Of a stretch of DNA of 25,957 nt, positions 1 through 6,851 are shown piece by piece. The DNA is from JAZLDV01 sp045614925 (lineage in GTDB: Bacteria > Bacillota_I > Bacilli_A > Erysipelotrichales > Coprobacillaceae). The stretch spans positions 1 to 25,957 of the forward strand of contig JAZLDV010000051.1 of NCBI GenBank assembly GCA_045614925.1, in the 5' to 3' direction. Below the pieces are notes generated by a model. The model did not search any database. It saw only the letters and a program-made list of their open reading frames with translations, and was not told the DNA's origin. Each line of letters starts with the position of its first letter. Positions within the stretch are counted from its first letter, which is position 1. Both the position numbers and the translations under genes were made by a program.

Positions 1-732
1 TTAGTTAACAGTGATAATCATTTAATTTATGCAATTGCAACTCCAGCACTTCAAGCAGCTGCAGCAGCAACACAATCGATGCCGATTGTTGGTTGTGCAA
101 TTACTGATTATGAACAAACAAAATTAGTCAATAGTAATGAAGAACCTGGTGGAAATATTACAGGTGCAAGTGATTTAACACCTATTAAAGAACAATTTGA
201 TTTATTAACTCAATTATTACCTGATGCTAAAAATGTAGCAATTTTATATTGTGGTAGTGAAGATAATAGTATTATTCAAGGTAAAATTGCTGAAGAACAA
301 GCTAAAAGTCATAATTTAAATGCAACTGTTTATACTGTCAGTGATTCAAATGATATTCAATCTGTTACAGAAAAAATCTGTAGTGATGATATTGATGTTG
401 TTTATATTCCAACTGATAATTTATTAGCAACATATATGAATAGTGTTGAAGCTATCACTTCTGCAAACGGTATTCCTTGTATTGTAGGAGAAGAAGCTGT
501 TGTTGCTAATGGTGGATTTGCAACATATGGTTTAAGCTACTATAATTTAGGAAAATTAGCAGGTGAACAGGCATTAGCTATTTTAAAAGGTGAAAAAACA
601 CCTGCAAATACTCCAATTGCTTTTTTAGAAGCACAAGATTGTGAACTAGTAATCAATTTAAAAGTTGCTGCAAAATTAGGATTATCGACTGATAAAGCTG
701 ATTATCCAGAAAATGCTAAATTTGTAGAGTAA
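1..732 (+). CDS. ABC transporter substrate-binding protein, TrpX-like (paralog 1, 5' truncated by window)
   Basis: The reading frame is open from base 1, and its first residues (LVNSDN...) align with residue 85 onward of the paralog at 1146-2129. About 84 N-terminal residues, including the lipoprotein signal, therefore lie outside the window and 243 residues are visible. Shared landmarks with the two downstream paralogs are ATPALQ, PIVGCA, GGN.TGASDLTPIK, YCGSEDNSIIQG, YIPTDNLLATYM and the C-terminal STDKADYPENAKFVE. This is the ABC_sub_bind family (COG2984), periplasmic-type binding proteins tethered to the membrane that deliver ligand to a COG4120 permease and COG1101 ATPase; family members bind tryptophan or other aromatic amino acids. 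A terminator follows at once, so it is its own transcription unit. Its leader and ligand cannot be seen. By analogy with the next two genes it may have a T-box with another specifier (inference). Confidence 0.9.
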   Translation, partial: LVNSDNHLIYAIATPALQAAAAATQSMPIVGCAITDYEQTKLVNSNEEPGGNITGASDLTPIKEQFDLLTQLLPDAKNVAILYCGSEDNSIIQGKIAEEQAKSHNLNATVYTVSDSNDIQSVTEKICSDDIDVVYIPTDNLLATYMNSVEAITSANGIPCIVGEEAVVANGGFATYGLSYYNLGKLAGEQALAILKGEKTPANTPIAFLEAQDCELVINLKVAAKLGLSTDKADYPENAKFVE

Positions 733-740
733 TAAATTAA

Positions 741-768
741 GGATAAAACGAAAGTTTTATCCTTTTTT
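741..768 (+). terminator. Rho-independent terminator after binding protein 1
   Basis: A perfect 9-bp stem (741-749 with 754-762) closes a GAAA tetraloop and is followed by six T. It lies 9 bases after the stop codon and separates the first binding-protein gene from the next promoter and T-box. Confidence 0.9.
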
Positions 769-819
769 GCTTTTAATACAAATATTTTATGTTTATTTAT
801 ATTTTTCATATATTTAGTA

Positions 820-848
820 TTGACTTTGTGGAAAAATAGGTATAGTAT
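820..848 (+). promoter_or_regulatory. Sigma-A promoter for the Phe T-box and binding protein 2
   Basis: TTGACT (820-825), a 17-base spacer and TAGTAT (843-848). Transcription should start near 855, just ahead of the T-box leader. The matching element before the third paralog (2216-2244) has the same -35 and the same spacing. Confidence 0.7.
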
Positions 849-871
849 TTAATTATACTAATAAAGAAAAT

Positions 872-1114
872 AAAAAAACATTGATGTGACATAGTACAGA
901 TTCTTGTGACAATAGAGATATGACGGTAGGTGCAAGTCATACGGAGAAGAATCTCGAATTCACCACGGAGTTGCTTCTTTGATAAGGGGAAGACGGATTC
1001 ACAACGTTATTTGTGAACGCTATTGATGGATAGCGGTAGAGGTTATAGTGTAAAGACTATAATGAACTTAAGGTGGTACCACGATGCATTCGTCCTTATG
1101 GCGAGTGTTTTTTT
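872..1114 (+). promoter_or_regulatory. T-box leader, predicted specifier TTC (Phe)
   Basis: A tRNA-sensing leader. The AGTA-type box and distal Stem I helix are visible (898-904 pairs with 948-954), with a GGTGCAAG apical motif between them. The specifier triplet is read as TTC at 959-961, in the context GAA-TTC-ACC. The conserved T-box AAGGTGGTACCACG is at 1070-1083. Its TGGT bulge would pair with an ACCA tRNA end, which fits discriminator A73. The terminator stem is 1086-1094 with 1100-1108, with a run of T from 1108. Uncharged tRNA-Phe should stabilise the antiterminator and allow transcription of the binding protein. The register is supported by the Tyr leader downstream and by the Asn leader at the window end, where the triplet before the same AC-starting segment matches the downstream gene. 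Confidence 0.88.
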
Positions 1115-1145
1115 GTTTTTCTAAAAGAAAATGGAGGAATATGGT

Positions 1146-2129
1146 ATGAAAAAATTATTAGTAAGTATGATGGCGTTAGTTTTATTATTAACAGGATGTG
1201 GAACAGGTGAAGCAGGATCAACTCCTACAAGCTTAGAAGAAGCAAAAGTAGGTGTTATTCAATTAATGCAACATGCTGCATTAGATGCTTCTTATGAAGG
1301 GTTTAAAGATGTATTAGTAGAAGCTGGTGTCAAAGAAGATAATATTGAATATTTAGTTGCTGGTGATGTATCGAACTGTTCAACAGTTGCTGATAAACTA
1401 GTAAATGGAAATAATAACTTAATCTATGCAATTGCAACTCCTGCACTTCAAAGTGTTGCTGCTGCAACAAGTGAAGTACCTATTGTTGGATGTGCAGTTA
1501 CAGATTATGAAAGTACAAATTTAATTCAAAGTAATGAAAATCCAGGTGGAAATGTGACTGGTGCAAGTGACTTAACTCCTATTAAAGAACAATTTGATTT
1601 AATTAAGCAATTATTACCTGAAACAAAATCAGTTGCAATCATGTATTGTGGTTCTGAAGATAACTCAATTATTCAAGGTGAAATCGCAGTTGAAGCTGCA
1701 AAAGCATTAGGATTAGAATATAAAATTTATACAGTTTCTGAATCAAGTGAAATTCAAACTGTAACTGAAAAAATTGCAAGTGATAAAGCAGATGTAATTT
1801 ATATTCCAACAGATAATTTACTTGCAACATATATGTCATCTGTCGAAGCAGTTGCTTCTCAATATAAAATTCCAGTTATTCCTGGTGAAGAAGGAATGTG
1901 TGCAACAGGTGGGTATGCAACTTATGGTTTAGACTATTATAATTTAGGAAAATTAGCAGGTGAACAAGCGTTAGCAATTTTAAATGGAGATAAAACAGCA
2001 GCTAATACTCCAATCGCATATTTAGATGCAGAAGATTGTCAATTAGTGATTAACTTAAAAATTGCTGCTAAATTAGGTTTATCAACTGATAAAGCTGATT
2101 ATCCTGAAAATGCTAAATTTGTTGAGTAA
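1146..2129 (+). CDS. ABC transporter substrate-binding lipoprotein, TrpX-like (paralog 2, Phe T-box controlled)
   Basis: A 327-residue lipoprotein of the ABC_sub_bind family (COG2984) that captures a small ligand outside the membrane for the permease/ATPase encoded at 3521-5240. The N-terminus is a type II signal peptide (MKKLLVSMMALVLLLTGC) with lipobox LTGC and the lipidated Cys at residue 18. Two Rossmann-like lobes follow, with the family landmarks VGVIQ, ATPALQ, TGASDLTPIKEQ, CGSEDNSIIQG and PTDNLLATYM. The ATG at 1146 is chosen over the in-frame ATG at 1131 because GGAGGAA (1133-1139) is correctly spaced for it and the signal peptide begins there. It has its own promoter, T-box and terminator. 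The Phe specifier suggests phenylalanine or a broad aromatic ligand (inference). Known members of this family bind Trp or Phe. Confidence 0.93.
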   Translation: MKKLLVSMMALVLLLTGCGTGEAGSTPTSLEEAKVGVIQLMQHAALDASYEGFKDVLVEAGVKEDNIEYLVAGDVSNCSTVADKLVNGNNNLIYAIATPALQSVAAATSEVPIVGCAVTDYESTNLIQSNENPGGNVTGASDLTPIKEQFDLIKQLLPETKSVAIMYCGSEDNSIIQGEIAVEAAKALGLEYKIYTVSESSEIQTVTEKIASDKADVIYIPTDNLLATYMSSVEAVASQYKIPVIPGEEGMCATGGYATYGLDYYNLGKLAGEQALAILNGDKTAANTPIAYLDAEDCQLVINLKIAAKLGLSTDKADYPENAKFVE

Positions 2130-2138
2130 TACAATTAA

Positions 2139-2166
2139 AGATGAAACTTTTGTTTCATCTTTTTCT
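2139..2166 (+). terminator. Rho-independent terminator after binding protein 2
   Basis: A 9-bp stem (2139-2147 with 2152-2160), a TTTT loop and a T-rich tail. It isolates the Phe T-box gene from the Tyr T-box unit. Confidence 0.88.
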
Positions 2167-2215
2167 TTTTTAAACAAAAAAACATATTAAAATTTATAAT
2201 AATTCTATCATTTTA

Positions 2216-2244
2216 TTGACTTTTTCAATAAAATATTATACAAT
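2216..2244 (+). promoter_or_regulatory. Sigma-A promoter for the Tyr T-box operon
   Basis: TTGACT (2216-2221), a 17-base spacer and TACAAT (2239-2244). It lies just upstream of the second T-box leader and drives binding protein 3, permease and ATPase. Confidence 0.75.
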
Positions 2245-2257
2245 TCTTATTGTATAA

Positions 2258-2498
2258 TAAAAAACATTGATGTGAAATAGTACAGATTCTTGTGACATTA
2301 GAGATATGACGGATGGTGCAAGTCATACGAAGAAGAGTCTCGAATACACCACGGAGTGCTGCTTTGATAAGGAGTGGACGGAGCCATACCGTTATAAATG
2401 GAGCTGTTGATAGACAGCGTTAAAGGTTATAGTCTTTGACTATAATAAACTGAGGTGGTACCACGATCACTCGTCCTCTACTAGGATGAGTGTTTTTT
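2258..2498 (+). promoter_or_regulatory. T-box leader, predicted specifier TAC (Tyr)
   Basis: Closely similar along Stem I to the leader at 872-1114: same AGTA box, same AGATTCT helix strand (its partner changed to AGAGTCT, still paired through a G-U), same GGTGCAAG loop. At the specifier it reads GAA-TAC-ACC, with TAC at 2345-2347. The T-box AGGTGGTACCACG is at 2453-2465. The terminator is a 10-bp stem, 2468-2477 with 2483-2492, followed by six T. Uncharged tRNA-Tyr should switch on the binding protein 3-permease-ATPase operon. Confidence 0.88.
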
Positions 2499-2521
2499 AT
2501 TTATATGGGGAGGTAACATTT

Positions 2522-3508
2522 ATGAAAAAATTTATGTTAAGTGTTATAGCATTGATTTTAGTGCTTATGGGATGTGGAACAGGTGATTTAAATAATCATC
2601 TTCCAAAAGAGTTAAGTGATGTTAAAATTGGTGTTATTCAATCAATGCATCATAGTTCATTAGATGAATCATATGAAGGATTTAAAGATGTATTGGTAAA
2701 AGAAGGTGTGAGTGAAGATCATATTGAATATCTTGTCGCTGGTGATTTATCAAATTGTACAACAGTCGCTGATAAATTAGTAAATTCAGGAAATGATCTG
2801 ATTTTAGCCATTTCTACACCTGCTATGCAAGCTGCAATTGCTGCAACTTCAAACTTGCCAATAGTAGGATGTGCGATTACTGATTATGAACTTGCTAAAA
2901 TGGTAGAAGACAACAATCAGCCAGGTGGACATGTGACTGGAGCAAGTGATCTGACTCCAATTAAAGATCAGTTTAAATTGATGAAAGAATTATTACCTGA
3001 TACAAAGAAGGTTGGGATACTTTATTGTGGTAGTGAATCAAATTCAATTATTCAAGGAACAATGGCTGTAGAGGCAGCTGATGAATTAGGTTTAGAATTT
3101 AAAGTTTATACTGTTTCTGAATCTAATGAAATTCAAGCAGTTACTGAAAAGGTATGTAATGATGGAGTGGATGTCATTTATATTCCTACAGATAATTTAT
3201 TAGCAACTTACATGGCTTCTGTAGAAGGTATTGCAAGTGCATATTCTATTCCAATTATTCCAGGAGCTGAAGCCATGGTAAAAGACGGTGGATATGCGAC
3301 TTACGGATTAAATTATTATAATTTAGGAAAGTTAGCTGGGGAACAGGCTGTAGCAATTTTAAAAGGGGAGAAAACTGCTGCAGATACACCAATAGGATAT
3401 TTGGATGTTGAAGAATGTCAGCTAATCGTTAATTTAACAACAGCTAAAAAATGTGGATTATCTGTTAATAAAGCAGATTATCCAAGTGGCACAAAATTTG
3501 TAGAATAG
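2522..3508 (+). CDS. ABC transporter substrate-binding lipoprotein, TrpX-like (paralog 3, Tyr T-box controlled)
   Basis: A 328-residue lipoprotein of the same COG2984 family as the two upstream paralogs. Signal peptide MKKFMLSVIALILVLMGC has lipobox LMGC, with Cys18 lipidated. Conserved blocks include GVIQSMH, ATSNLPIVGCA, GASDLTPIKDQ, YCGSESNSIIQG and PTDNLLATYMAS. The ATG at 2522 follows GGGGAGG (2507-2513); the longer in-frame start at 2486 falls inside the T-box terminator hairpin and is rejected. It is 12 bases from the permease gene with no terminator between, so it is co-transcribed with the membrane parts. It diverges more from paralogs 1 and 2 than those do from each other (for example SVNKADYPSGTKFVE at the end). 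Tyr-responsive control suggests tyrosine among its ligands (inference). Confidence 0.93.
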   Translation: MKKFMLSVIALILVLMGCGTGDLNNHLPKELSDVKIGVIQSMHHSSLDESYEGFKDVLVKEGVSEDHIEYLVAGDLSNCTTVADKLVNSGNDLILAISTPAMQAAIAATSNLPIVGCAITDYELAKMVEDNNQPGGHVTGASDLTPIKDQFKLMKELLPDTKKVGILYCGSESNSIIQGTMAVEAADELGLEFKVYTVSESNEIQAVTEKVCNDGVDVIYIPTDNLLATYMASVEGIASAYSIPIIPGAEAMVKDGGYATYGLNYYNLGKLAGEQAVAILKGEKTAADTPIGYLDVEECQLIVNLTTAKKCGLSVNKADYPSGTKFVE

Positions 3509-3520
3509 GGGTGTTTAAAA

Positions 3521-4444
3521 ATGGGATTATTTTATACTTATTTAGGTGCAATTGATTATGGTTTAATATGGGGATTTTTAGCATTAGGTGTATATATTAC
3601 ATTTAGATTATTAGATATTTCAGATTTAACTGTAGATGGAAGTTTTGCAACAGGTGGAGCTGTTTGTGCAGTTTGTGTAACAAAAGGTATTCATCCATTA
3701 CTTGCTATTGTAGCAGCAATTATTTCTGGGTTTATCTGTGGAGCAGTAACAGGGTTCTTACATACAAAATGTAAGATGCCAGCTATCTTAGCAGGTATTT
3801 TAACTCAGTTAAGTTTATATTCGATTAACTTAAGAATTATGTCAGGACGTGCAAATCTTCCTTTAACAGGATTTAATACATTATTTGGTACAATTTCACA
3901 GGCATTAAATATTAATAAATATTATGTAGCATTTGTAATTGCATTATTATTTGCTATAGTTATTATTTCTTTATTATATTGGTTCTTTGGGACTGAATTA
4001 GGATCAGCTATTAGAGCAACTGGAAATAGTGTTCAGATGGTTAAATCATTAGGAATTAATTCAGATACAATGAAATTATTAGGATTAATGATTGCAAATG
4101 GATTAGTTGGTTTATCAGGTGCATTAAATGCATTATATGGTCAAGCGACAGATGTACGTATTGGTACAGGTGCTATCGTTATTGCTTTAGCAAGTATTGT
4201 TATTGGTGAAATGATTATGCCTGCAAAAAAAGGGAATTTTGCTATGAAATTAGCTGCTATTGTTGTTGGTTCTGTTATTTATAGAATTATTTATGCATTA
4301 GTATTACAATTAGGTTTAAATACTGATGATTTAAAAATCTTAACTGCAGGTATTGTAGCGATTGCTTTAAGTGTACCAGTATTCTTAGGAAACAGAAAAC
4401 AATTAGCTATGTATAAAAAATTAACAGGAAAGGAGAATGCTTAA
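3521..4444 (+). CDS. ABC transporter permease, TrpY-like (COG4120)
   Basis: A 307-residue integral membrane protein forming the translocation pore of the aromatic amino acid importer. Roughly eight to nine hydrophobic spans are visible, starting near residue 10 and ending near residue 295. The motif LLDISDLTVDGSFATGGA (residues 30-47) and the later GEMIMPAKKGNFAMK segment (about 229-243) are characteristic of the branched-chain-type permease family that includes COG4120. The ATG at 3521 follows GGGGTG after the binding protein stop. The 3' end lies one base before the preferred start of the ATPase gene. This is the only permease in the cluster, so all three binding proteins probably share it. 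Confidence 0.92.
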   Translation: MGLFYTYLGAIDYGLIWGFLALGVYITFRLLDISDLTVDGSFATGGAVCAVCVTKGIHPLLAIVAAIISGFICGAVTGFLHTKCKMPAILAGILTQLSLYSINLRIMSGRANLPLTGFNTLFGTISQALNINKYYVAFVIALLFAIVIISLLYWFFGTELGSAIRATGNSVQMVKSLGINSDTMKLLGLMIANGLVGLSGALNALYGQATDVRIGTGAIVIALASIVIGEMIMPAKKGNFAMKLAAIVVGSVIYRIIYALVLQLGLNTDDLKILTAGIVAIALSVPVFLGNRKQLAMYKKLTGKENA

Positions 4445-4445
4445 T

Positions 4446-5240
4446 ATGTTAAAATTAACTAATGTATGTAAAACATTTAATCAAGGTACTGTTAATGAAA
4501 AACAAGTTCTTCATAATATTAATTTAGAATTAAATGCTGGAGACTTTGTAACAATTATTGGTGGAAATGGTGCTGGGAAATCAACTTTATTAAATATGAT
4601 TTCAGGGATCTATCCTTTAGATTGTGGTATTATTGAACTAGATGGTGAAGATATTTCTTTACAAAAAGAATATCAAAGAGCTAAAAAAATAGGAAGACTA
4701 TTCCAAGATCCAATGTTAGGAACTGCTGCTGATATGCAAATTATTGAAAATTTAGCTTTAGCAAAAAGAAGAGGGAAAAAACGTGGATTATCTTGGGGTG
4801 TAACAAAAAAAGAAAAAGATGAATATCATGAATTATTAAAACCTTTAGGTTTAGGATTAGAAGATCGTTTAACTTCTAAAGTAGGTTTATTATCTGGTGG
4901 ACAAAGACAAGCTTTAACACTATTAATGGCTACATTAAAGAAACCTAAATTATTATTACTAGATGAACATACTGCTGCATTAGACCCAGCTACAAGTGCA
5001 AAAGTTTTAATGCTAACAGAAAAAATCATCTCAGAACAACATCTAACTGCTATGATGGTTACACATAATATGAAAGATGCTATTGATGTAGGAAATCGTT
5101 TAATTATGATGTATAATGGACGAATTATTTATGATGTACGTGGAGAAGAAAAGAAAAATCTTCAAGTCAGTGATTTATTAAAGAAATTTGAAGAAGCAAG
5201 TGGACAAGAATTTGTTAACGATAGAATGTTACTTGGATAG
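4446..5240 (+). CDS. ABC transporter ATP-binding protein, TrpZ-like (COG1101)
   Basis: A 264-residue nucleotide-binding subunit that energises the importer from the cytoplasmic face. Walker A GGNGAGKST lies at about residues 39-47, the Q-loop at LFQDP, the signature LSGGQRQ mid-protein, Walker B LLLLDEHTAALDP, and the switch His in VTHNM. The His after Asp-Glu in Walker B (DEHTAALDP rather than DEPT) is typical of COG1101. The ATG at 4446 is preferred because AGGAG at 4431-4435 is about 10 bases away; an in-frame ATG at 4437 would be only one base from that site. It is the last gene of the Tyr T-box operon and a terminator follows directly. Confidence 0.94.
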   Translation: MLKLTNVCKTFNQGTVNEKQVLHNINLELNAGDFVTIIGGNGAGKSTLLNMISGIYPLDCGIIELDGEDISLQKEYQRAKKIGRLFQDPMLGTAADMQIIENLALAKRRGKKRGLSWGVTKKEKDEYHELLKPLGLGLEDRLTSKVGLLSGGQRQALTLLMATLKKPKLLLLDEHTAALDPATSAKVLMLTEKIISEQHLTAMMVTHNMKDAIDVGNRLIMMYNGRIIYDVRGEEKKNLQVSDLLKKFEEASGQEFVNDRMLLG

Positions 5241-5267
5241 AAGAGAATTTATTTCTCTTCTTTTTTT
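5239..5267 (+). terminator. Terminator of the aromatic amino acid transporter operon
   Basis: A 9-bp stem, AGAAGAGAA (5239-5247) with 5253-5261, a TTTAT loop and seven T. It overlaps the stop codon of the ATPase gene and the last codons of the converging minus-strand gene. Confidence 0.85.
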
Positions 5268-5890
5268 ATAATATATAATCGTTCTCCCTCTAATGTACAA
5301 TAAAATATATTGTCTATATGTAATATATTTTCTTTTTTTAAATAACGTCTTAACCATTTTTCATCCTTATTCAACACTTTTAATAGATCTTTATTAATTT
5401 CACCATCTTGTATTAAAGCATCAGGAATTATATTTTTATTTCTATCTTTCTCTATAACTGACAAAGTCCCATCAGTTTCTAAAATAGCATATGCAACTTC
5501 AGATAATGAACATATACCTTGTTCTCTTAAATGATGACATAAATCATCTACACTATATCTAAGTTTTCTCATGATTTTTTGATCTAATTTTCCATTTACA
5601 ATAATATATGTCGGTTTACCTTCCATAATCTTTTTAATCTTTTTGTTTTTTAAAGTCACATATGAACCTAATTTATCAACTAATATAAGAACTGATACAG
5701 AAATAACACTATGAAAAAAATTAATTTCATCATTTCCAATAGATATAGTCATCAATTCACTAATAAGCAAAAATACAATAAAATCAGTTAAAGTTAACTG
5801 AGACATCTCTTTTTGACCTAAAATCCTTAGTATAAATACTAAAAATACATAAGTAATAAGACATTCAATAATTAATGTGAGATATTGCAT
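5249..5890 (-). CDS. DUF421 (YetF/YrbG-like) membrane protein
   Basis: A 213-residue membrane protein of the DUF421 family, whose exact role is not settled. The N-terminal part has three hydrophobic spans (about residues 5-22, 36-50, 57-74) with the family motif RILGQKEMSQLTLTDFI. The cytosolic part contains KPTYIIVNGKLD, SVDDLCHHLREQGI and SEVAYAILETDGTLSV, matching the DUF421 C-terminal domain. The start at 5890 is used because AGGAG (complement of 5900-5904) precedes it; the longer ORF start at 5932 lacks such a site. It is monocistronic and divergent from a small membrane protein gene that begins 40 bases away. Its 3' end lies inside the transporter terminator. Confidence 0.88.
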   Translation of the reverse strand: MQYLTLIIECLITYVFLVFILRILGQKEMSQLTLTDFIVFLLISELMTISIGNDEINFFHSVISVSVLILVDKLGSYVTLKNKKIKKIMEGKPTYIIVNGKLDQKIMRKLRYSVDDLCHHLREQGICSLSEVAYAILETDGTLSVIEKDRNKNIIPDALIQDGEINKDLLKVLNKDEKWLRRYLKKENILHIDNIFYCTLEGERLYIIKKEEK

Positions 5891-5930
5891 ATGTGATAAC
5901 TCCTGTTCATATATTTTAAAGGGTGAAAAC

Positions 5931-6272
5931 ATGAAAAAAACAATAATTACTTATTTAATATCAATATTATTTTATATTATTCCTTACATTATTACTTCTC
6001 TTATCTTTGCCATAATCTCATACTTTATACAGATTAACTCATTGTTTCTTACAATTATTATCTACATTATATCTTATTTATGTCTAATCATTTCTGCATT
6101 ATATTTTACAAGTCAGATTAAAAAGAATAGACTCATCCATTGCTTTATTATGAGTATCATTTATTTAATCATATGTCTTATTATTCATAGTCATTTAAAA
6201 AGTATTCATATGATTATTAAACCTTTAATCTATATGATAATTGGACTATTTAAAGAAAAAAAAGGGGAATAA
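5931..6272 (+). CDS. Small multispanning membrane protein, unknown function
   Basis: 113 residues, almost entirely hydrophobic, with four predicted spans (about residues 6-29, 38-60, 68-86 and 93-107) and a short basic C-terminal tail (FKEKKGE). I do not recognise a family with confidence. The ATG at 5931 follows AAAGGGTG (5918-5925); the longer in-frame start at 5877 lies inside the opposite-strand gene and would add a non-hydrophobic leader. It is divergent from the DUF421 gene with 40 bases between starts, so any promoter must overlap that gene's 5' end. It ends at a bidirectional terminator shared with greA. Confidence 0.65.
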   Translation: MKKTIITYLISILFYIIPYIITSLIFAIISYFIQINSLFLTIIIYIISYLCLIISALYFTSQIKKNRLIHCFIMSIIYLIICLIIHSHLKSIHMIIKPLIYMIIGLFKEKKGE

Positions 6273-6301
6273 AAAAGAAGGATATTATTATCCTTCTTTT
6301 T
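6273..6301. terminator. Bidirectional terminator between small membrane gene and greA
   Basis: GAAGGATA (6277-6284) pairs with 6289-6296 around a TTAT loop. It is flanked by A on the left and T on the right, so each strand has a U-tract. It can end both the plus-strand gene stopping at 6272 and greA stopping at 6303. Confidence 0.88.
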
Positions 6302-6302
6302 A

Positions 6303-6785
6303 TTAACCAATATATTTAATGTCTAAGATTTTAACTTCGTAAGATTCAGCAACCCCAACAGCAACAATTTCATTTACTCCATGTCCAATAATTGCTTTAG
6401 CTAATGGAGATTCGTTTGAAATTTTACCATTAAATGGATCAGTTTCTACTTTACCAACAATAGTAAATGTTTCAGGTTCAGCATCTTTTTCAGATAAATC
6501 TAAAATAGTTACAGTCGCACCTACTTTAACAACAGTCGAATCAATTTGGCTTTCATCGATAATTGTTACGTGTAATAACATTTGATCGATTTCTTTAATA
6601 CGACTTTCGATATGAGCTTGTTTATCTCTTGCAGCATCGTAATCCGCGTTTTCAGATAAGTCCCCTTGAGATCTTGCTAATTGTAATTCTTCAATAACTC
6701 TAGGTCTTTCAACATTAATTAAATGATCTTTTTCTTGTTTTAATTTCTCTACACCACTAAGGGTCAATAATACTTCTTTATCCAT
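6303..6785 (-). CDS. greA: Transcription elongation factor GreA
   Basis: A 160-residue protein, the normal GreA length. GreA enters the secondary channel of stalled RNA polymerase and stimulates cleavage of backtracked RNA. The N-terminal coiled coil runs about residues 10-75 and carries the tip motif GDLSENADYDAARD, with the acidic residues that coordinate the catalytic metal. The C-terminal FKBP-like domain starts near residue 80 and includes SPLAKAIIGH. GAGGTGG sits just upstream of the ATG at 6785. It is the last gene of the mltG-trmR-trhP1-trhP2 series on the minus strand but is separated by 66 bases that contain a possible extended -10 promoter, so it may also be transcribed alone. B. 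subtilis has udk between the U32 gene and greA; here it is absent. Confidence 0.96.
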   Translation of the reverse strand: MDKEVLLTLSGVEKLKQEKDHLINVERPRVIEELQLARSQGDLSENADYDAARDKQAHIESRIKEIDQMLLHVTIIDESQIDSTVVKVGATVTILDLSEKDAEPETFTIVGKVETDPFNGKISNESPLAKAIIGHGVNEIVAVGVAESYEVKILDIKYIG

Positions 6786-6807
6786 ATTTATCCACCTCGC
6801 ATCAATT

Positions 6808-6816
6808 AATATACCA
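6808..6816 (-). promoter_or_regulatory. greA: Possible extended -10 promoter for greA
   Basis: On the minus strand TGGTATATT reads as TG-N-TATATT (an extended -10), about 22 bases before the greA start codon. No good -35 is evident. It would give greA expression independent of the upstream operon. Confidence 0.35.
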
Positions 6817-6851
6817 TATTTTTAACGAAAATACTAGACTATTTATCGTTA

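Noticed and set aside
1..732. The first binding-protein gene as a truncated pseudogene
   Set aside because: Its frame is open to base 1 and aligns with the paralogs from residue 85; the missing part is simply outside the window.
904..912. TTGTGAC as half of a Rex operator
   Set aside because: It belongs to Stem I of the T-box, is repeated in the second leader, and has no matching TCACAA half at the right distance.
2486..2521. Longer N-terminus for binding protein 3
   Set aside because: The start codon falls in the terminator hairpin; the signal peptide and Shine-Dalgarno fit 2522.
4826..5029. Minus-strand ORF inside the ATPase gene
   Set aside because: Lies wholly antisense to a well-supported ATP-binding gene with intact motifs; no ribosome site.
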